64,000 bases of DNA, taken from contig JAGGAC010000005.1 of assembly GCA_017889635.1 (NCBI GenBank), forward strand, positions 1 to 64,000. Reading direction: 5' to 3'. Below the pieces are notes generated by a model. That model was not told the origin of the DNA and did not search any database. It saw nothing but the letters and a program-made list of their open reading frames with translations. Source of the stretch: Bacillota bacterium (GTDB taxonomy: Bacteria > Bacillota > Negativicutes > Sporomusales > CTSoil-080). A program made the position numbers and the translations under genes. Positions 27,643-36,010 of the stretch are shown here, piece by piece; the first letter of the stretch is position 1; the number at the start of each line of letters is the position of its first letter.

Positions 27643-28846
27643 CATATCCACCTCTCAGGATTTCGTCAGTCATTCGCGCCACTCTAACTATAGATTTTAC
27701 ATCATGGACCCTTACAATGTTCACTCCGTTAACAATTCCCAAGGCAACTGTGGCTGCTGTTCCTTCCACCCGATCACCAGCATCAAGTCCACCAAGTATC
27801 TCCCCAATAAATCGCTTGCGTGAAGATCCTAAGAGTATCGGACAGCCAATAGCCTTTAGCTCCCCCAATCTGGCTATTACAGCTAAATTATGGCCAATTG
27901 TTTTGCCGAAACCAATACCTGGATCGACAATTATATTGTCAAAATCAATACCGGCCTGACTGCCAATTTTCACACTCCGCTGTAAAAACGCTGTAATATG
28001 AGCTAAAACATCTCCATCATAGTCTGTACCCCTCTGGTTATGCATCACAACAACTGGAACACCATATTTCGCTATCACACCAGCCATTGCAGAATCATAC
28101 TGTAGACCCCAGACATCGTTTATTATATGAGCCCCCAAATTAAGAGCCGCTTCAGCCACAACCGCTTTATATGTATCAACAGATACCGGCAATGGCGAAG
28201 AAGAAAGTAGCTTTTCCAAAATCGGTAATAACCGATACAGTTCCTCGTCAGCAGAAACCTTTTCAGCACCATAAGGTCTGGTCGATTCGGCACCGATATC
28301 AATAATATCAGCACCGTCCTGCGCCATCTTTTCAGCGTGGCGCAAAGCGGAGTCAAGCAAATTATGCTTTCCACCATCCGAAAAAGAATCAGGAGTAACA
28401 TTCAGGATACCCATAACCAAAGTCCGTCCAGACTTTATTGTTAAACGACGGTCAGACCATTTATATTCACGCTTAAGAATTTTCTCTTCAGATTCTAATG
28501 CCTTCTCAATTGCCATTGAGACGTCTGGTAATCCCCAAGGCTGCTGTTTTAGCTGGGTAATCGCTAGGCGATATTGTTTCAACGTAGCGCAAATTAAAAC
28601 ATCACTACAGTCAACACTGAGGTCAGCCGTTCCCCTGGCAACCGCAACTTCGCCGCCCTTTGATAAAAACGTTTGCTTTAGAAGATTTGCCGCCTTGGCC
28701 GAAATAGCTTCCAACTTTACTGTTTTAAACATTGTCTTAGCTGTCATAATATTAATACCAGCCGGATCACAATTAATCTTGTTTAATTCGGCTCGGGCCT
28801 GACAACTATCCATGATATGCAAAACACGCGGATTGTATCTCAACAA
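27632..28846 (-). CDS. folP: Dihydropteroate synthase FolP with N-terminal extension
   Basis: The C-terminal 270 residues form the DHPS barrel that joins pterin and p-aminobenzoate. GRTLVMGILNVTPDSFSDGG, DIIDIGAESTRP, SVDTYKAVVAEAAL, NDVWGLQ and ILLGSSRKRFIG are all present. The first 130 residues (up to LKREYKWSDRRL) are an extra domain without a recognised catalytic motif, also seen in DHPS of some clostridial lineages. Start is TTG (28844-28846, or the next TTG) after GGAGGG, giving up to 404 residues. It heads the folate operon. Confidence 0.94.
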   Translation of the reverse strand: MLRYNPRVLHIMDSCQARAELNKINCDPAGINIMTAKTMFKTVKLEAISAKAANLLKQTFLSKGGEVAVARGTADLSVDCSDVLICATLKQYRLAITQLKQQPWGLPDVSMAIEKALESEEKILKREYKWSDRRLTIKSGRTLVMGILNVTPDSFSDGGKHNLLDSALRHAEKMAQDGADIIDIGAESTRPYGAEKVSADEELYRLLPILEKLLSSSPLPVSVDTYKAVVAEAALNLGAHIINDVWGLQYDSAMAGVIAKYGVPVVVMHNQRGTDYDGDVLAHITAFLQRSVKIGSQAGIDFDNIIVDPGIGFGKTIGHNLAVIARLGELKAIGCPILLGSSRKRFIGEILGGLDAGDRVEGTAATVALGIVNGVNIVRVHDVKSIVRVARMTDEILRGGYDGE

Positions 28847-28909
28847 TGGCCCTCCTATACTGCAAAATACACTTTTATTGTAACATGTTTATATGTAAAT
28901 AAACTAGTA

Positions 28910-29983
28910 TTAATGAAAAGTATGGAAATAACTAGCCGGATCATTAACAAAATCTTCGAACGCTAGATCAGTGTATTCTACCAATCGGCCTAAAAATCTA
29001 GTATATCGCCGTTTTTCACTAATACGGGCATGCTCATTTTTTCCATGATGATTATTGATTACATAAATATGTAATGATGATGGCTCAACCCGATTAGTCT
29101 GAATCCTTTTCATCAAGTACTTAATATGCATGTCGGCATCCGAAAAAGAATAGCCGCAAAAGATGATCCGATTTACCTCTAGCAGTGCCTGCTCAGCTTT
29201 ATTCCATACTAAACTCAAGAAAACGTTAGACATATCTTTGAAAAAAGTTGGAGGTACAATCACTGGCAACATAACCGACTGACACCTTTTGCAATCAGAA
29301 TTTTTCATATCCTCTAAAAGGCGAATAATGCCTTTTTCTTTTGTAGTCAGGCTAATAGTATTGCAAGTCGGACAGTACAACCAATTTAGCGAGCCATGAA
29401 TTTTATAAAGTTTTACCGATCCAGCTGAAGAAGAAGCATAATTGGGGTTTAAATTAATAAAATCAATACCATAATCAATTTGGTAAAATGGAACTCTTGC
29501 TAACGCATCATCAATTAACGTATCGTAATTAGTAGTAATGAAGGTTGTATCCATAAGTAAACCTGCTCTCTCTAGCCCTTGAATCATACTGCAGTGCAAA
29601 TCACGCGGATCACTACTTTTATAATCCAGCACCGCAGCCATCAATAACACTAAATATTGCCTTAAAAAGCCAATACGATTACTGTTTTTACTAATGTTTT
29701 CTAAATCAAAATCCTTTAGAGCCTCCCGACGCCTAACAGCTAAATCCAATATGCCAAGAGCCTCTTCAAACGTAGGAAATAGAAGATTTTCAACATCATT
29801 CTTGGTAATATCTATGTCAAACAAGGTAGCAAAATACGCAGTAACCTCTCGATACATTTCTGAATTTATTACACTATCGCTGTCCCTTACCAATCGGAAG
29901 TATTCGCGAAACAAATCGGCTTGAACTGGGGCCATAGCTGCTGCTGATGCCCCACCACCTAAGAAAATTGCTGTTTTCACCAC
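28910..29983 (-). CDS. Stand-alone SIR2-like domain protein
   Basis: A 357-residue protein of the SIR2_2 type. The NAD-binding loop is AIFLGGGASA (5-14), and DTTFITTNYDTLID (145-158) carries the Asn/Asp motif. YKIHGSLNW holds the catalytic-type His (about residue 196). Zinc-binding Cys pairs are at about 204/207 and 231/234 (CPTC ... CKRC), and IIFCGYSFSDADMHIKYL closes the fold. The family includes NAD-consuming anti-phage effectors and deacylase relatives. No partner gene (Argonaute, HerA, TIR or similar) is adjacent, so the role is open. The start is GTG with AGGAG upstream. Confidence 0.85.
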   Translation of the reverse strand: MVKTAIFLGGGASAAAMAPVQADLFREYFRLVRDSDSVINSEMYREVTAYFATLFDIDITKNDVENLLFPTFEEALGILDLAVRRREALKDFDLENISKNSNRIGFLRQYLVLLMAAVLDYKSSDPRDLHCSMIQGLERAGLLMDTTFITTNYDTLIDDALARVPFYQIDYGIDFINLNPNYASSSAGSVKLYKIHGSLNWLYCPTCNTISLTTKEKGIIRLLEDMKNSDCKRCQSVMLPVIVPPTFFKDMSNVFLSLVWNKAEQALLEVNRIIFCGYSFSDADMHIKYLMKRIQTNRVEPSSLHIYVINNHHGKNEHARISEKRRYTRFLGRLVEYTDLAFEDFVNDPASYFHTFH

Positions 29984-30133
29984 TACGCACTCCTATTGTT
30001 TTGATTTTTTTAGTTATTACCATTACTCATGCCTTTTTAAACAACTTTCCTATGATTACTATATATTATTACCTGGAAATATTTTACTTTCAAGTTGTAT
30101 TCTCTCCACCTTAAAATCAAACACTCGCCAACT

Positions 30134-30159
30134 AAAAAGACGCCTACTGGCGTCCTTTT
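30134..30159 (-). terminator. Intrinsic terminator after amt
   Basis: A GACGCC/GGCGTC stem with a TACT loop, extended by A and T runs, lies about 25 bases beyond the amt stop and ends in TTTTT on the minus strand. It separates amt from the SIR2-like gene. Confidence 0.8.
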
Positions 30160-30184
30160 AAGCTATAACCTTAGTTATATTATT

Positions 30185-31495
30185 CTACTCAGCAGCCTGC
30201 CACCCTGATGCAACTGCGATACCGCCAACAGGAGTATGGCTTATCGTCTTCAGAGGATTACATTCCAAATCGTTATAAGCTGTAATACCATGCTCAGCAA
30301 CATCAAGCCCCTCAATTTCATCCTCAACCGACACCCGGATACCAACAGTAGCTTTTAACAAACTAAAAAGACCGAAAGTGGCTGCAAAGCCCCAAGCCGA
30401 TACTACTAATACACCAAGCACCTGTATGCCAAGTAACTTCAAGCTTCCGCTATAGAAAAGTCCACCATTTTCGGCAAAAAATCCTAGCGCTATGGTACCA
30501 AAAGTACCGCAAACACCATGTACAGCAATAGCACCAACCGGATCATCAGCGCCAATTGAATCAAAGAAGGTAACTGCCAATACGATAAGTACACCGCAAA
30601 TACCGCCGATAAGTACAGCACTAATCGGTTCAACGTATGCACAGCTGGCAGTAATAGCTACTAACCCGCCCAAAGCCCCGTTTATAGCCATACTGGGATC
30701 AGCCTTACCGTATTTGATCATTGTATAGATGGCCGCTACTGTACCGCCAGCAGCAGCAGCTAAGTTGGTATTAACAGCAATTCTGGCGATATTCAAATCC
30801 AACCCTGACAAAGTGCTGCCTGGATTAAACCCGAACCAGCCAAACCAGAGGATAAATGCGCCTAAAGCAGCAAGCGGCAAATTGTGACCAGGTAGTACAT
30901 TAACAGAACCATCTTTGGCAAATTTTCCAGTCCTTGGTCCAAGCACAAAAACGGCTGCCAAAGATGCCCAACCGCCGAGAGAGTGAACAACGGCAGAACC
31001 TGCAAAATCCATCATTCCAAGTTTATTAAGCCAGCCATTGCTACTCCACACCCAGTGTCCAGCTATTGGATAAATTAAAACAGTAGCAATAAATGAAAAT
31101 ACAATATACGGTGCAAATTTCATTCTCTCGGCCACAGCTCCGGAAACAATGGTCGCCATTGCAATAGCAAAAGCAGCCTGGAATAACCAATACGCAGTTA
31201 GCGGTATCCTAAGTCCTAGATGGCTCATATCTCCTTTTAGAAAAAAGCCTGACGCGCCAATAATACCAGCATGATCTAGACCATACATTATAGCAAAACC
31301 GGCAGCAAAATATCCTAGCATTCCCACGGTACAATCCATAATAACTTTCATAATAATGTTAAGCGCGTTCTTGCTTCGGATAAATCCGGCCTCCAGAGCA
31401 GCAAAACCAGCTTCCATCAAAAATACCATTGCAGCACAAAGCAATACCCATACGGTATCAATCCCCGTAGCCAATGAGCTAATCGAAATTTCCAT
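30185..31495 (-). CDS. amt: Ammonium transporter Amt
   Basis: About 436 residues from the ATG preceded by GAGAGGGG. Eleven membrane segments are visible, and the conserved pore His residues occur in AVVHSLGGWASLA and IAVHGVCGTFGTIALG. GFAALEAGFIRSKNALNIIMK near the N-terminus and GPRTGKF are family signatures. A cytoplasmic C-terminal tail (VEDEIEGLDVAEHGITAYNDL) probably contacts the PII protein encoded upstream. Its 5' leader has its own promoter and a terminator-like hairpin. Confidence 0.96.
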   Translation of the reverse strand: MEISISSLATGIDTVWVLLCAAMVFLMEAGFAALEAGFIRSKNALNIIMKVIMDCTVGMLGYFAAGFAIMYGLDHAGIIGASGFFLKGDMSHLGLRIPLTAYWLFQAAFAIAMATIVSGAVAERMKFAPYIVFSFIATVLIYPIAGHWVWSSNGWLNKLGMMDFAGSAVVHSLGGWASLAAVFVLGPRTGKFAKDGSVNVLPGHNLPLAALGAFILWFGWFGFNPGSTLSGLDLNIARIAVNTNLAAAAGGTVAAIYTMIKYGKADPSMAINGALGGLVAITASCAYVEPISAVLIGGICGVLIVLAVTFFDSIGADDPVGAIAVHGVCGTFGTIALGFFAENGGLFYSGSLKLLGIQVLGVLVVSAWGFAATFGLFSLLKATVGIRVSVEDEIEGLDVAEHGITAYNDLECNPLKTISHTPVGGIAVASGWQAAE

Positions 31496-31533
31496 TATTA
31501 AATTCCCCTCTCTCATAATAAAACAATTAAAAC

Positions 31534-31589
31534 AAAAAAAACATAGCCAAAGAAATACATGCGTTTTAACGCACTATTCCTCGGCTACG
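31534..31589 (-). terminator. Terminator-like hairpin in the amt leader (possible attenuator)
   Basis: On the minus strand CGTAGCCGAGGAATA pairs with TATTTCTTTGGCTATG using several G-U pairs. An inner GUGCG/CGCAU hairpin has the hexaloop UUAAAA. Eight U residues follow directly. It lies downstream of a good promoter (31621-31649) and about 40 bases before the amt ATG, so transcription must pass it to reach amt. Confidence 0.7.
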
Positions 31590-31620
31590 CTGCCTAATGT
31601 TCTATATACTTTATATTAAT

Positions 31621-31649
31621 ATTATAGCGATAAGCAACACTTCATTCAA
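31621..31649 (-). promoter_or_regulatory. Sigma-A-type promoter of amt
   Basis: TTGAAT and TATAAT are separated by exactly 17 bases on the minus strand. The site is in the glnK-amt gap, so amt can be transcribed on its own, starting about 120 bases before its ATG. Confidence 0.75.
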
Positions 31650-31679
31650 GTATATTTCATATATTATCTTTTTATCTAC

Positions 31680-32033
<354 letters not shown>

Positions 32034-32041
32034 TCACCATT

Positions 32042-32073
32042 AAAAACTAGCGTCTTAATAGCCGCTAGTTTTT
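32042..32073 (-). terminator. Terminator-like hairpin just upstream of the PII gene
   Basis: An 11-base-pair perfect stem (AAAAACTAGCG / CGCTAGTTTTT) with a 10-base loop ends in five U. The U run finishes about 24 bases before the PII start codon. It could end an upstream transcript or act as an attenuator for the PII gene. Confidence 0.65.
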
Positions 32074-32100
32074 AATAAAATCGAACTTTTATCGGTACTT

Positions 32101-32145
32101 TAGATTGCACGCTCTTTAACATTATTACCAGAAGATCTTCACTAG
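32101..32145 (-). pseudogene. Decayed fragment resembling the comM 3' end
   Basis: On the minus strand this stretch shares a 16-base exact run and most flanking bases with the last codons of the intact comM gene (39329-39365). It would encode NNVKERAI-stop against NNVKDSAI-stop. The reading frame upstream is broken. It may be a relic of a lost comM copy; chance similarity is less likely but not excluded. Confidence 0.5.
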
Positions 32146-32252
32146 ATTGATTCTATACTGACTCACTATTCTCCTTCCATATATAGCCTCAGCCGCATCA
32201 AGAACAAATATTCCTTTCAAAGATGGTCCACATGCCTTATCAAATTAGATTT

Positions 32253-32345
32253 CTCTTTCTACTGTAACTATAGCAGCTTTATGGGGAAACCTCCAAATCA
32301 TAGGTAAACGCTATAATATTACTGCAGATTTAAACTCATTCTAAC
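32253..32345 (-). pseudogene. Decayed fragment resembling the malic enzyme 3' part
   Basis: On the minus strand a translation like NIIAFTYDLEVSP followed by a stop matches YIIPFAYDLEVAP of the intact malic enzyme (about 32626-32735). Similarity continues past the stop with AAAGCTGC...TAGAAAGAG, with small deletions. This looks like a rotted partial duplicate 280 bases downstream of the intact gene. Confidence 0.6.
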
Positions 32346-32502
32346 TTAAGACTAAAACTCACCTTGTTATAGCCAGTTATATATGGTTATGCTCCCAACC
32401 AGCTTGCTGCTACAAACCTTTATCCGCTTCGAACTTATCCTTGTAGTAGAGACCCATACTATTCAACTGCTTAAATTATAGAGATACTTTCTTAGCATAC
32501 AC

Positions 32503-32551
32503 AAAAAGGACTCATCAGATTAGACTAAACCATCCTGATGAGTCCCTTTTG
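32503..32551 (-). terminator. Intrinsic terminator after malic enzyme
   Basis: An 11-base-pair perfect stem (GGACTCATCAG / CTGATGAGTCC) lies about 17 bases beyond the malic enzyme stop. Its T run on the minus strand is TTTTTGTG. The opposite strand also shows CTTTTGTTTTT, so it could work both ways. Confidence 0.88.
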
Positions 32552-32561
32552 TTTTTACGTG

Positions 32562-33797
32562 TTAAGCTTTAAGATTTTGAGTGAGTTTTCTCGCGTTTTC
32601 TTCCACCCATTCAGGCGTTACACCGCTCTTTCTAGCAACTCCAGTGGCAATTGCAGCTTTAGCCACTGCAGCGGCTACTTTAGGAGCTACTTCTAAATCA
32701 TAGGCAAACGGTATAATATACTGCTCATTTAGCTCCGCCTCAGGAATATACTCGGCAATTGCCTTAGCTGCCGCGATCTTCATTTCTTCATTTATACAAC
32801 TAGCCCGAACATCAAGTGCTCCGCGGAAAATACCTGGAAAAGCCAGGACGTTGTTAACTTGATTTGGAAAGTCCGAACGACCTGTTCCAATTATCCGCGC
32901 GCCGCCTTTCTTGGCTTCATCCGGGTAAATTTCTGGTACAGGGTTTGCCATAGCAAATAATATGGCATCTTTATTCATGCTTTTAACCATTTCACAATTA
33001 ACAGAACCTGGAGCCGAAACTCCGATAAATATATCAGCGCCTTTGAGTGCATCTGCCAAATTACCTGTTAATTGTTCCGGATTAGTAATCTCAGCTAAAT
33101 TGTGTTTTTCCGGAGTTAGGTCAGAATTTTTTAATGAAACAATGCCCTTTCGGTCACACATAATAATATTTTTAGTTCCTATCGAAAGAAGTAATTTTGC
33201 AATAGCAACCCCGGCAGCCCCGGCACCGTTTATCACTACTTTAAGTCCAGAAAATTGTTTATTAACAAGTTTCAGTGCATTAATAAGTCCAGCTACTGTA
33301 ACAACAGCCGTACCATGTTGATCATCATGAAAGATAGGAATATTGGAAACTTTTTTTAACTCCTCCTCAATCTTGAAACATTCCGGAGCTTTTATATCCT
33401 CCAGATTAATACCACCAAAGGTGGGTTCCATTAGTTTTACAGCTTCAACAATCTTATTCGGGTCTTTTGTATCAAGACAAATAGGAAATGCGTCTACTCC
33501 GCCAAAAGCTTTAAAAAGTACTGCTTTCCCCTCCATTACCGGCATTCCGGCACCAGCTCCAATATCACCCAAGCCCAGCACCGCAGTCCCATTAGTCACA
33601 ACAGCAACCAAATTACCTTTTGCAGTATAATCGTATATTTTTTCAAAATCGGCTTTAATTTCAAGACACGGTTCAGCAACGCCAGGTGTATAAGCTAAAG
33701 CCAAATCATCCTTAGTTTTTACTGCCACTTTACTGCACAAACTAATCTTACCTTGATTTTCCTTATGCAGCTTTAATGCTCTTGCCTTTACATCCAA
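32562..33797 (-). CDS. NAD(P)-dependent malic enzyme (short type)
   Basis: A 411-residue oxidative decarboxylase converting malate to pyruvate. The Tyr of DDLALAYTPGVAEPC, Lys in VMEGKAVLFKAFGGVDAFP, NLEDIKAPECF and FHDDQHGTAVVT are the catalytic and metal-binding blocks. The Rossmann loop is KVVINGAGAAGVAIAKLLL. Lack of a C-terminal phosphotransacetylase domain matches the short bacterial class. It follows the CitS-type transporter by 75 bases and probably shares its transcript. Confidence 0.95.
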   Translation of the reverse strand: MDVKARALKLHKENQGKISLCSKVAVKTKDDLALAYTPGVAEPCLEIKADFEKIYDYTAKGNLVAVVTNGTAVLGLGDIGAGAGMPVMEGKAVLFKAFGGVDAFPICLDTKDPNKIVEAVKLMEPTFGGINLEDIKAPECFKIEEELKKVSNIPIFHDDQHGTAVVTVAGLINALKLVNKQFSGLKVVINGAGAAGVAIAKLLLSIGTKNIIMCDRKGIVSLKNSDLTPEKHNLAEITNPEQLTGNLADALKGADIFIGVSAPGSVNCEMVKSMNKDAILFAMANPVPEIYPDEAKKGGARIIGTGRSDFPNQVNNVLAFPGIFRGALDVRASCINEEMKIAAAKAIAEYIPEAELNEQYIIPFAYDLEVAPKVAAAVAKAAIATGVARKSGVTPEWVEENARKLTQNLKA

Positions 33798-33872
33798 AAT
33801 CTATCATCTCCTAATTTATAATCGACCGTAGCAACAAAAAAATTCCAAATTTGAAGCTAACTTAGTCGACAC

Positions 33873-35207
33873 TTAACTACACAGCCTCATCAGCAGTATA
33901 GCTATTACTACCATAATCGCCCCGCCAATTCGGGTTGAAATCTGAGCAAACGGCATCAAATTCATCCGGTTTGAAGCTGATAAAATAGCTACGTCACCGG
34001 TGCCACCCAAACCACTGTGACAACCTGTTACAATAGCAGCCTCCACCGGATACATATTCATAAACTTACCGACAAAAAAACCTGCCGTAATCATCGACAC
34101 AACAACCGCCGCACAAACTGCCACATACCCCAACGTAATAGTCGCCACAACATCTTTCAGCGGCAAATACAACACTCCCAGCCCTACCATTAATGGCCAG
34201 GTAAGACTACCGGAAATAAACCTATACATATGATAAGCCCCTTGTTCCATTTTTTTCGGCATAATTTTTAATGACTTGATTATTGCTGCAGAAATAATCA
34301 TAACAATAGCACCAGGGATATCGATAAACTTATTCATCAGTCCGCCAAAAATAAAGAAACTGCAGGCCAGAAGCAGCCCTGCTCCCATTAATGGGAATTC
34401 GATAGGCTTCTCCTTGTTCATTTCCTCCAACAATTCTTTATCATCACCCGATCGAACTAAAAGTCCGTTTCCATTGTACTTAGGGTGCTTTTCACCGAAC
34501 CTCATCAAAAAGCCCGAACAAATTATAGCTACAATATTTCCCAGTACAGCAGCCGGAATTAACTGAGGAATAAATACTTCCTGCGGCTGGTGCATTATTT
34601 CCGAATACCCCAAAGACAGCGGCAAAATACCTTCGCCAATACCGCCGCCAATAATTGGAACGATAATATAAAAAAAGGTATACTTAAAATTATATCCAAA
34701 TAATGCCCCTACTACAAGCCCAACCCCAACGCAAACTATAGTTCCTACTAATAAGGGAATAAACATGCGCAAGAATCCCTGTACCAGAACTTTTCGATTC
34801 ATTCCAAAGATACTTCCTACCACTAGACATGAGATGTACAAATAAAGGAAATTGTCAGTTTTCATTACTGCCGTAATCGCTTTTAATGTCGCCGGATTAA
34901 ACAAATTATAGAATACCATGAATGACGGCACAATCATCGCCATAATTGCCGGTCCGCCAATATTTTTTAATATTGGAACCCTCATTCCAATGTCACCAAG
35001 CAGTACTCCTAAAATAATAATAACAGCAAAACCACCAATCATATCTGCTGGCAATTTTTCGTAAATTGATGCACAAAAAATAATTGACGCCAGTACCACA
35101 TACAACGGCAACGGAACAACACCTATTTTCAGACTACCAACCTTAGCAAAGATACTGCGAGATTTTAAAATATCAGCTTGCAAACATTCAACTTTTACAT
35201 TGCTCAT
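33873..35207 (-). CDS. 2-hydroxycarboxylate transporter (CitS/CimH/MaeP family)
   Basis: About 444 residues from the ATG with AGGAGGT upstream. It has eleven or so membrane helices and the two family re-entrant loop motifs: IIGGGIGEGILPLSLGYSEI and CHSGLGGTGDVAILSASNRMNLMPFAQISTRIGG (the conserved Arg binds the substrate carboxylate). Such carriers import malate or citrate with Na+ or H+. Malic enzyme downstream and the CitA/CitB pair upstream point to malate as substrate, by inference. Confidence 0.92.
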   Translation of the reverse strand: MSNVKVECLQADILKSRSIFAKVGSLKIGVVPLPLYVVLASIIFCASIYEKLPADMIGGFAVIIILGVLLGDIGMRVPILKNIGGPAIMAMIVPSFMVFYNLFNPATLKAITAVMKTDNFLYLYISCLVVGSIFGMNRKVLVQGFLRMFIPLLVGTIVCVGVGLVVGALFGYNFKYTFFYIIVPIIGGGIGEGILPLSLGYSEIMHQPQEVFIPQLIPAAVLGNIVAIICSGFLMRFGEKHPKYNGNGLLVRSGDDKELLEEMNKEKPIEFPLMGAGLLLACSFFIFGGLMNKFIDIPGAIVMIISAAIIKSLKIMPKKMEQGAYHMYRFISGSLTWPLMVGLGVLYLPLKDVVATITLGYVAVCAAVVVSMITAGFFVGKFMNMYPVEAAIVTGCHSGLGGTGDVAILSASNRMNLMPFAQISTRIGGAIMVVIAILLMRLCS

Positions 35208-35249
35208 TGCCTTACCTCCTTTTTTCTTATGGTAAGGCATTCTAGTAAC

Positions 35250-35304
35250 AATTCATAGTTTAATGAATTATTGCAATAGTTTAGTAATTAAAGTAATCAA
35301 ACTA
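35250..35304 (-). promoter_or_regulatory. Paired inverted repeats before the malate transporter
   Basis: Two AT-rich inverted repeats lie in the 100-base gap before the transporter: AATTCAT/ATGAATT with a 6-base spacer (35250-35269), and TAGTTT/AAACTA (35277-35304). A weak -10 (TAGAAT) follows. They are plausible operators for the response regulator encoded directly upstream. Confidence 0.45.
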
Positions 35305-35308
35305 AATT

Positions 35309-36010
35309 TCATAACCGATTTATTAAATCACTATTCATGTTAATACAATGATATTTGAAGACCGGTCTCCCCACCGAACCATAGGTTACTTCCATATCTA
35401 ATACTTTTATCTGCTCTAAAAAATCAAGATATTTCCGCATCGATACCCGTGAAATCCCCATACTGTCTGCCAAATATTTTGTTGTAAAAGAAGTACCATT
35501 TAAGCTTTGAATATACTCACATACCTTCTTTAAAGTATTACGATCTAAACCTTTAGGCAATTTATCCTGCTCTGGGTATTCTCGCCATAAAATCCGCTCA
35601 TCTAGTTCTGCCTGAGTCATAGCAGATTGATCTTTTATACAAACAGAACGTTTGCGATATGCCGCCAAGGCTGCATTAAAGCGCTCAAATTCAAAAGGCT
35701 TAATTAAATAATCCACTGCTCCATACCGCAAAGCTTCATTAATATTGTGCCGGTCACAGGCAGCTGTCACCAATATCGCATCAATACCTTTACCTGCTTT
35801 CCTAATATAAGCTAACAATTCCAAACCATTCATACCAGGCATAAATATATCCAGCAATATTAAATCAATATGGTGCCCATCCATAATTTTTAGGGCCTCA
35901 TCGACCGAACGAACAACAGCAACTAAAATAAATCCTTCAACCTGCTCCAAGTAACGCCTATTTAATTCCGCTACCATCGGATCATCTTCCACAATGAGAA
36001 CCTTAATCAT
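35309..36010 (-). CDS. CitB/DcuR/MalR-type response regulator
   Basis: About 233 residues from the ATG that overlaps the kinase stop by 8 bases. The receiver domain has VLIVEDDP, phosphoacceptor Asp54 (LILLDIFMPGMNG), and a conserved Lys in YLIKPFEFERF. The C-terminal helix-turn-helix reads TTKYLADSMGISRVSMRKYLDFLEQI. These regulators answer dicarboxylate or citrate sensing and activate transporter genes. The malate transporter lies directly downstream. Confidence 0.93.
   Translation of the reverse strand: MIKVLIVEDDPMVAELNRRYLEQVEGFILVAVVRSVDEALKIMDGHHIDLILLDIFMPGMNGLELLAYIRKAGKGIDAILVTAACDRHNINEALRYGAVDYLIKPFEFERFNAALAAYRKRSVCIKDQSAMTQAELDERILWREYPEQDKLPKGLDRNTLKKVCEYIQSLNGTSFTTKYLADSMGISRVSMRKYLDFLEQIKVLDMEVTYGSVGRPVFKYHCINMNSDLINRL

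Larger units (their letters stand above)
32074..32502. other. Non-coding interval between the PII gene and malic enzyme
   Basis: No intact gene is present in this 430-base stretch. It holds the two decayed fragments listed separately. A short broken reading frame (about 32395-32460, minus strand) starts MGLYYKDKFEADKGL and then meets a stop; it is not recognised. The remainder is AT-rich with no clear promoter for the PII gene. Confidence 0.6.

Noticed and set aside
31534-31589. ANTAR-type dual hairpin in the amt leader
   Set aside because: The hexaloop is UUAAAA, lacking the required A at position 1 and G at position 4; only a generic attenuator is supported.
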